36,982 nucleotides of DNA from Treponemataceae bacterium (lineage in GTDB: Bacteria; Spirochaetota; Spirochaetia; Treponematales; Treponemataceae): positions 80,708 through 117,689 of the forward strand of contig JAKSTR010000002.1 in NCBI GenBank assembly GCA_024402495.1, given 5' to 3'. The position numbers were made by a program, and so were the translations under genes. Shown piece after piece: positions 33,173 through 36,982 of the stretch (the stretch's first letter is position 1; each line of letters begins with the position of its first letter). The notes below the pieces were generated by a model that saw only the letters and a program-made list of their open reading frames with translations, ran no database searches and had not been told where the DNA came from.

Positions 33173-35275
33173 TTAATATTTATCGCTTTTTTTATACAGG
33201 CTGGCATTGCTTGTGCGGTACTGCAACGGCATCATTTCCGGAGACTGACCTTTGCCTTTTGGTGCGCGGCGTTCCTTGCGGTCAAAACGGTCGCGGTCTC
33301 TGCCGCCCTTGCCGTAGCCAGGCCCGCGTCTGCCTCTGCTTTCACGGTCGTCAAAGTGGCGGTCAAAATCGCGGTCTCTGCCAAAACGTCTGCCGCCGCG
33401 GTCTCCGCGGTCGCGTTTGCGGCTAAAACCGTCATCGCCGCCGGATTTTGTATCTATGTGCATATGCGGCAGCGATTTATCGTGTTTTGCCATATCAAGG
33501 GCGCGCATTGCAACGTCCGGCGGCAGGCTTGCAAGCGAAAAGTTTTCTGTTACTTCAATGCGGTCTACCAGGCGGCCTGGAATGCGGAGCAAATCGCTGA
33601 AAAAGCGTGCAATTTCCGGGCGACCCATACCGTCGCGGTGACCAAGACCGATGTAAAGGCGGATTTGTTTTACGTTTGTATTGCCGCCGCCAATCTGCGA
33701 AACTTCGCCGTAACGCTTCGGGTTCAGCTGCTGACCGAAATTGTCTTCCAGTACGGCGGCAAGAACTGCTAACGGATCGTTGTTTTCACAAAGTCTGTTT
33801 GCAAAATCTACAAAATCTTTTGACGCGGCTTTTACAACCAAAGGTTTTTCTTCTGCCGGTACAGTTTCTCCAGCAGTTTCAGTTTCGTTTTCGGTTTCAG
33901 CTGAAGCTGATTCGCCGCCGAAAGATTCTTCTTTCTGGTCTTCTTTTTTTACGAATTTCTCGTAAAAAGGTGTTTTTTCATCTGCCTGAACATTTTCATT
34001 TTCAGCATTTCCAGCATTTCCAGCATTTTCTGCGGCTGGAACGTTCTGCAAAGTTTCTTCGTTTGGCAATTCTTCTTCGTCTTTTAAAAGGCCAAGGCTT
34101 TTTGCTGTTTCGTCAAACAGACGCGCCCTTTTAACTTTCAAAACTTCGTTTACGGAAGGAATTTTTTCTTCTTTCAGGTTGCCGCTGCTTACGCTGATTA
34201 AATAGCGCAGTTTTCTGCGTTCTTCAGGGCGAACCAAAGTATAGGCTTTGCCTTTTGCGCCGGCGCGGCCTGTGCGCCCGATGCGGTGAATGTATGTCGG
34301 ACCGTCAAATGGCATGGCATAGTTTACAACGTGGCTCAAGCCGGTAACGTCAATACCGCGGGCGGCAACGTCGGTTGCAACCAGAATGCGTGTTTTTTTA
34401 TTGCGGAAGCGCAGAAGAATTTTTTCGCGCTGTGACTGCGGAATGTCGCCGTGCAGGGCAACCGCCGCATAACCGCGGTCATCCAGCGCTTTTGCAACCA
34501 TATCGGCATCGGCTTTGGTCTGGGTAAAAATCAAGCCGTAAAAATCCGGTGCAATATCAATTAAGCGTACAAGCGCGTTGATTTTTTCGTTTTCGCGCAC
34601 AGTCCAGTAATATTGTTCTGTTAAAACAGGTTCTTCCGGGCGGGCTTCTTCTTCAATAATTTCGTAATCGCCCATAAACTGACCGGCAATTTTCAGAATT
34701 TCTGAAGGCATTGTTGCCGAAAAGAGCAGGACGCGGCTGTTTGGATTTGCCTGGGCAAAAATGGCTTCAATGTCGTCAATAAAGCCCATGTCAAGCATTT
34801 CGTCAGCTTCGTCAAGAATAAAATAGTCAATTTTGTCAATTTTCAGGCTGCCGCGTTCAAGGTGATCCTGTACACGGCCCGGCGTACCGACAACAATTTC
34901 AACGCCGCTTCTAAGTTTGCGCAGCTGATCGCCCATTCCGGCACCGCCGTAAACCGATGCAATGCGCGGAAATTTGCCGCAGGCTAAAGATTCAACTTCC
35001 TTGCTTACCTGAAGCGCAAGTTCGCGGGTAGGGGTTAAAACCAAAGCCTGAACGCTGCCGTTGTCGCTGCGGATATTTTGTACAAGCGGAATACCGAATG
35101 CGGCGGTTTTTCCTGTTCCGGTGCGTGCTTTTGCAATCATGTTTGCATCGCCGTTTAAAAGGCGCGGAATTGCGAGAGCCTGAATTGGTGATGGCTGTTC
35201 AAAACCCTTGGCTTTTACCGCTTCAAGGGTTGCCTCGTCTAAGCCGAGGTCTTCAAAAGAGATAGTTTCTTCCAT
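33173..35275 (-). CDS. DEAD-box RNA helicase, DeaD/CsdA-like, with DbpA-type RNA-binding domain
   Basis: A 700-residue ATP-dependent RNA helicase. ATG at 35275 is chosen because AAAGGA lies 6 nt upstream; the upstream ATG is one nt from that site. Motifs in order: Q motif (GFEQPSPIQALAIP), I (ARTGTGKTAAF), Ia (PTRELALQV), TPGR, DEAD (LDEADEMLDMGF), SAT, ARGIDV and HRIGRTGRAG. An acidic, repetitive linker (about 405-490, rich in Glu, Asn and Ala) leads to a DbpA/CsdA-like RNA-binding domain (about 530-605, RLYIGLGHRDGMGRPEIARF) and a basic Arg/Gly/Asp tail for RNA contact. Roles in ribosome assembly, mRNA decay and cold adaptation are family knowledge. The upstream gap could hold a long leader. 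Confidence 0.94.
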   Translation of the reverse strand: MEETISFEDLGLDEATLEAVKAKGFEQPSPIQALAIPRLLNGDANMIAKARTGTGKTAAFGIPLVQNIRSDNGSVQALVLTPTRELALQVSKEVESLACGKFPRIASVYGGAGMGDQLRKLRSGVEIVVGTPGRVQDHLERGSLKIDKIDYFILDEADEMLDMGFIDDIEAIFAQANPNSRVLLFSATMPSEILKIAGQFMGDYEIIEEEARPEEPVLTEQYYWTVRENEKINALVRLIDIAPDFYGLIFTQTKADADMVAKALDDRGYAAVALHGDIPQSQREKILLRFRNKKTRILVATDVAARGIDVTGLSHVVNYAMPFDGPTYIHRIGRTGRAGAKGKAYTLVRPEERRKLRYLISVSSGNLKEEKIPSVNEVLKVKRARLFDETAKSLGLLKDEEELPNEETLQNVPAAENAGNAGNAENENVQADEKTPFYEKFVKKEDQKEESFGGESASAETENETETAGETVPAEEKPLVVKAASKDFVDFANRLCENNDPLAVLAAVLEDNFGQQLNPKRYGEVSQIGGGNTNVKQIRLYIGLGHRDGMGRPEIARFFSDLLRIPGRLVDRIEVTENFSLASLPPDVAMRALDMAKHDKSLPHMHIDTKSGGDDGFSRKRDRGDRGGRRFGRDRDFDRHFDDRESRGRRGPGYGKGGRDRDRFDRKERRAPKGKGQSPEMMPLQYRTSNASLYKKSDKY

Positions 35276-35774
35276 GTCCATTCCTTTTGCATTTAGCTGT
35301 AATCGCAAAATTCATGAACCAGATTTTATTAGACAGTAAATTAATTGGCGATTGTTCAGTAAAAATGCAGGTTTGCGCTTTAACTGTAGATTTTGGCTGC
35401 CTTACCGGCTGCCCTTAAAAAGCGCATCGTATGTGAAAACTGTAATTTTTCACGCCTAAACTTTTGCTTTCGGCAGAAAAGTTTATACACTCGCTAGAAA
35501 GAATAAAGGTTTTTCTTTCTTTATGGAAGTAGCTTTTTGCATAAAATTACAATATTTTCAAGAGTTTTCAAAGTTTTTCTAATAATGCTTCTTTCAGGCT
35601 GAATTTTTAAGGCATTTTAAATCGTGCCGCCGGCTGAAAATATTTTAAAATTTGAAATTTTCAATATTCTGCCTTTCGTTTTGTTGAATTTACAAAATAA
35701 AGCGGTTTAGGGCTTGAAAAGCGTGGTATAATTTTTTCAATTTTATTTACAAATTTTTATTTTGTGGAGATTTT
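35276..35774. other. Divergent intergenic region with consecutive hairpins
   Basis: About 500 bp without a gene. On the helicase side it holds hairpins GTGAAAA/TTTTTCAC (35433-35453) and AAACTTTT/AAAAGTTT (35458-35484), then AGAAAG/CTTTCT near 35496-35520. The remainder is AT-rich. Confidence 0.6.
35724..35732 (+). promoter_or_regulatory. Extended -10 promoter of the DUF362 gene
   Basis: TGGTATAAT, an extended -10 (TGnTATAAT), 42 bp before the start codon. No -35 match at the usual spacing, which extended -10 promoters can tolerate. Confidence 0.6.
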
Positions 35775-36881
35775 ATGGAAGCTTCTGATGTTTTTTTTAC
35801 GGATATGCACGCCACAAGCGAAGTAAACCTGCTTAAAAAGATGCAGCTTTTGATGAAAAAAGCCGGTTTTGAAAAAATTGATTTTACTGACAAATTTGTG
35901 GCTGTAAAAGTTCACTTTGGCGAACCGGGTAATCTGGCTTTTTTGCGCCCGAACTACGCCGCAACAGTTTGCGAATATATTAAACGGCTTGGTGGCAAAC
36001 CTTTTGTTACCGACTGCAATACTCTGTATGTTGGCGGCAGAAAAAACGGGCTGGATCATTTGGACAGTGCTTACAAAAACGGCTACAACCCGTTTGTTAC
36101 CGGCGTGCATACGATTATTGCTGACGGCATTAAAGGCAAGGACGAAGTTCTGGTTCCGCTGGAAGGCTGTACTTACGTAAAGGAAGCAAAAATCGGTGCC
36201 GCCATTATGGATGCCGACATTGTAATTTCGCTGAACCATTTTAAAGGCCACGAATCTGCCGGTTTTGGTGGCGCGCTGAAAAATCTTGGAATGGGCTGCG
36301 GCAGCCGTGCCGGTAAAATGGAAATGCACTGCGCCGGAAAACCTGTAATTGAACAAAGCGCGTGTATTGGCTGCGGAAAGTGCGCCCAGATTTGCGCCCA
36401 CGATGCGCCGCAGATTGCCAATAAAAAAGCCCAGATAAAACAGGAAAAATGCGTTGGCTGCGGGCGCTGTATTGCCGTGTGCCCCAAAGACGCAGTTACG
36501 CCGCTTTTTGACGAAGCAAACGACGTTTTGAACTTTAAAATTGCCGAATATACCAAGGCCGTTATTCAGAACCGTCCGAATTTTCACATAAATCTGGTAA
36601 TTGATGTTTCTCCAAACTGCGACTGCCACGCCGAAAACGACATTCCGATTGTACCTAATATCGGTATGTTTGCTTCGTTTGACCCGGTTGCGCTTGATAT
36701 GGCTTGTGCCGATGCCGTAAACCGCCAGAACGCCGTACCGGGCAGCGCGCTTGATAAGGCGCACCGTTGCCACCACGACCACTTTACCGATGTTGCGCCG
36801 TCTACCAACTGGCGCAGTCAGCTTGAACACGGCGAAAAAATCGGTATTGGTTCTACAAAATACAATTTGCACACAATGTAA
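35775..36881 (+). CDS. DUF362 domain protein with two [4Fe-4S] ferredoxin motifs
   Basis: A 368-residue cytoplasmic iron-sulfur protein. The DUF362 part (KVHFGEPGNLAFLRPNYAA, LNHFKGHESAGFGGALKNLG, CGSRAGK) is interrupted at about residues 190-250 by a bacterial ferredoxin domain with two clusters: CIGCGKCAQIC plus CAHDAP and CVGCGRCIAVCPKDA. The DUF362 fold resumes after it (VSPNCDCHAENDIPIVPNIG, FASFDPVALDMACADAVNR). GGAG precedes the ATG. Members occur widely in anaerobes and presumably move electrons, but no reaction is established for this type. It is not linked to an obvious partner here. The long minus-strand frame covering the same bases is a shadow. Confidence 0.92.
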   Translation: MEASDVFFTDMHATSEVNLLKKMQLLMKKAGFEKIDFTDKFVAVKVHFGEPGNLAFLRPNYAATVCEYIKRLGGKPFVTDCNTLYVGGRKNGLDHLDSAYKNGYNPFVTGVHTIIADGIKGKDEVLVPLEGCTYVKEAKIGAAIMDADIVISLNHFKGHESAGFGGALKNLGMGCGSRAGKMEMHCAGKPVIEQSACIGCGKCAQICAHDAPQIANKKAQIKQEKCVGCGRCIAVCPKDAVTPLFDEANDVLNFKIAEYTKAVIQNRPNFHINLVIDVSPNCDCHAENDIPIVPNIGMFASFDPVALDMACADAVNRQNAVPGSALDKAHRCHHDHFTDVAPSTNWRSQLEHGEKIGIGSTKYNLHTM

Positions 36882-36982
36882 TTTAATTTGTTGCAGTTCT
36901 TAATAAGTGGTTGCAGTCGGTATTAATACCTCCGCACGAATAAAAGCCTGCGGTTTTGTAAAAAGTTTTTACGAACTTTACA
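36882..36982. other. Window end, no gene recognised
   Basis: About 100 bp of AT-rich sequence after the DUF362 stop. I see no convincing terminator, promoter or reading frame. Confidence 0.6.

Noticed and set aside
35757-36872. 371-codon minus-strand gene antisense to the DUF362 gene
   Set aside because: Antisense shadow: the plus-strand protein has clear ferredoxin Cys motifs, while the antisense product is Phe/Asn/Val-rich without any family feature.

Overview
The window looks like a chromosomal segment from an anaerobic spirochaete, most likely a gut or rumen Treponema. The organism call is inference from gene content. The grounds are a plant-fibre cellulase (GH5), a PerR plus reverse-rubrerythrin oxidative-stress pair, a ThrRS without the N-terminal TGS domain, a free-standing MetRS-type tRNA-binding protein, a membrane class III cyclase operon, AT-rich intergenic DNA and several genes with poor Shine-Dalgarno sites. 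I found no rRNA, tRNA, transposase, phage gene or CRISPR array.

Layout. 1-909: 3' part of a GH5 endoglucanase (+). 1075-7938: a minus-strand block holding a MetRS-beta-like tRNA-binding protein, a lipoprotein 5'-nucleotidase, then (in transcription order) the operon murJ, M24 aminopeptidase, LysR regulator. Between the nucleotidase and lysR lies a 789-bp repeat-rich gap. 8334-12692: a plus-strand operon of a sensor class III cyclase, a coiled-coil membrane protein and a secreted acidic protein. 12804-17372: a very large fused acyl-CoA dehydratase activase-type protein behind its own promoter and a dyad. 17466-17857: a 196-bp tandem duplication. 18069-22581: tyrS (+), perR and reverse rubrerythrin (-), thrS (+). 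22832-24775: a second, membrane-anchored nucleotidase-like protein, followed by a second tandem array. 25442-31851: a heterodimeric ABC exporter, a Uup-type ABC-F protein and a hexapeptide acetyltransferase. 31998-35275: an acyltransferase-3 and a DEAD-box helicase (-). 35775-36881: a DUF362/ferredoxin protein (+).

The coding part is mostly ordinary; the unusual material is non-coding. (1) The thrS leader has a 5-bp stem with a 7-nt loop that reads as a tRNA-Thr(UGU) anticodon arm, placed just before the Shine-Dalgarno, which suggests feedback control by ThrRS. (2) Two unrelated-sequence tandem arrays, each with eight dyads of the form ACA-AA-TGT (or ACA-TT-TGT) at about 41-42 bp spacing and separated by A/T tracts, each lie next to one of the two nucleotidase genes. 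(3) A family of four composite hairpins has conserved outer arms and a conserved inner core, but copy-specific, self-complementary middle stems; two core subtypes exist, and the two copies of one subtype are the ones beside the arrays. (4) The rubrerythrin promoter carries a 13-bp-arm PerR-type dyad at the -10 region, and the PerR gene follows directly downstream. These are readings by eye; no searches were run.
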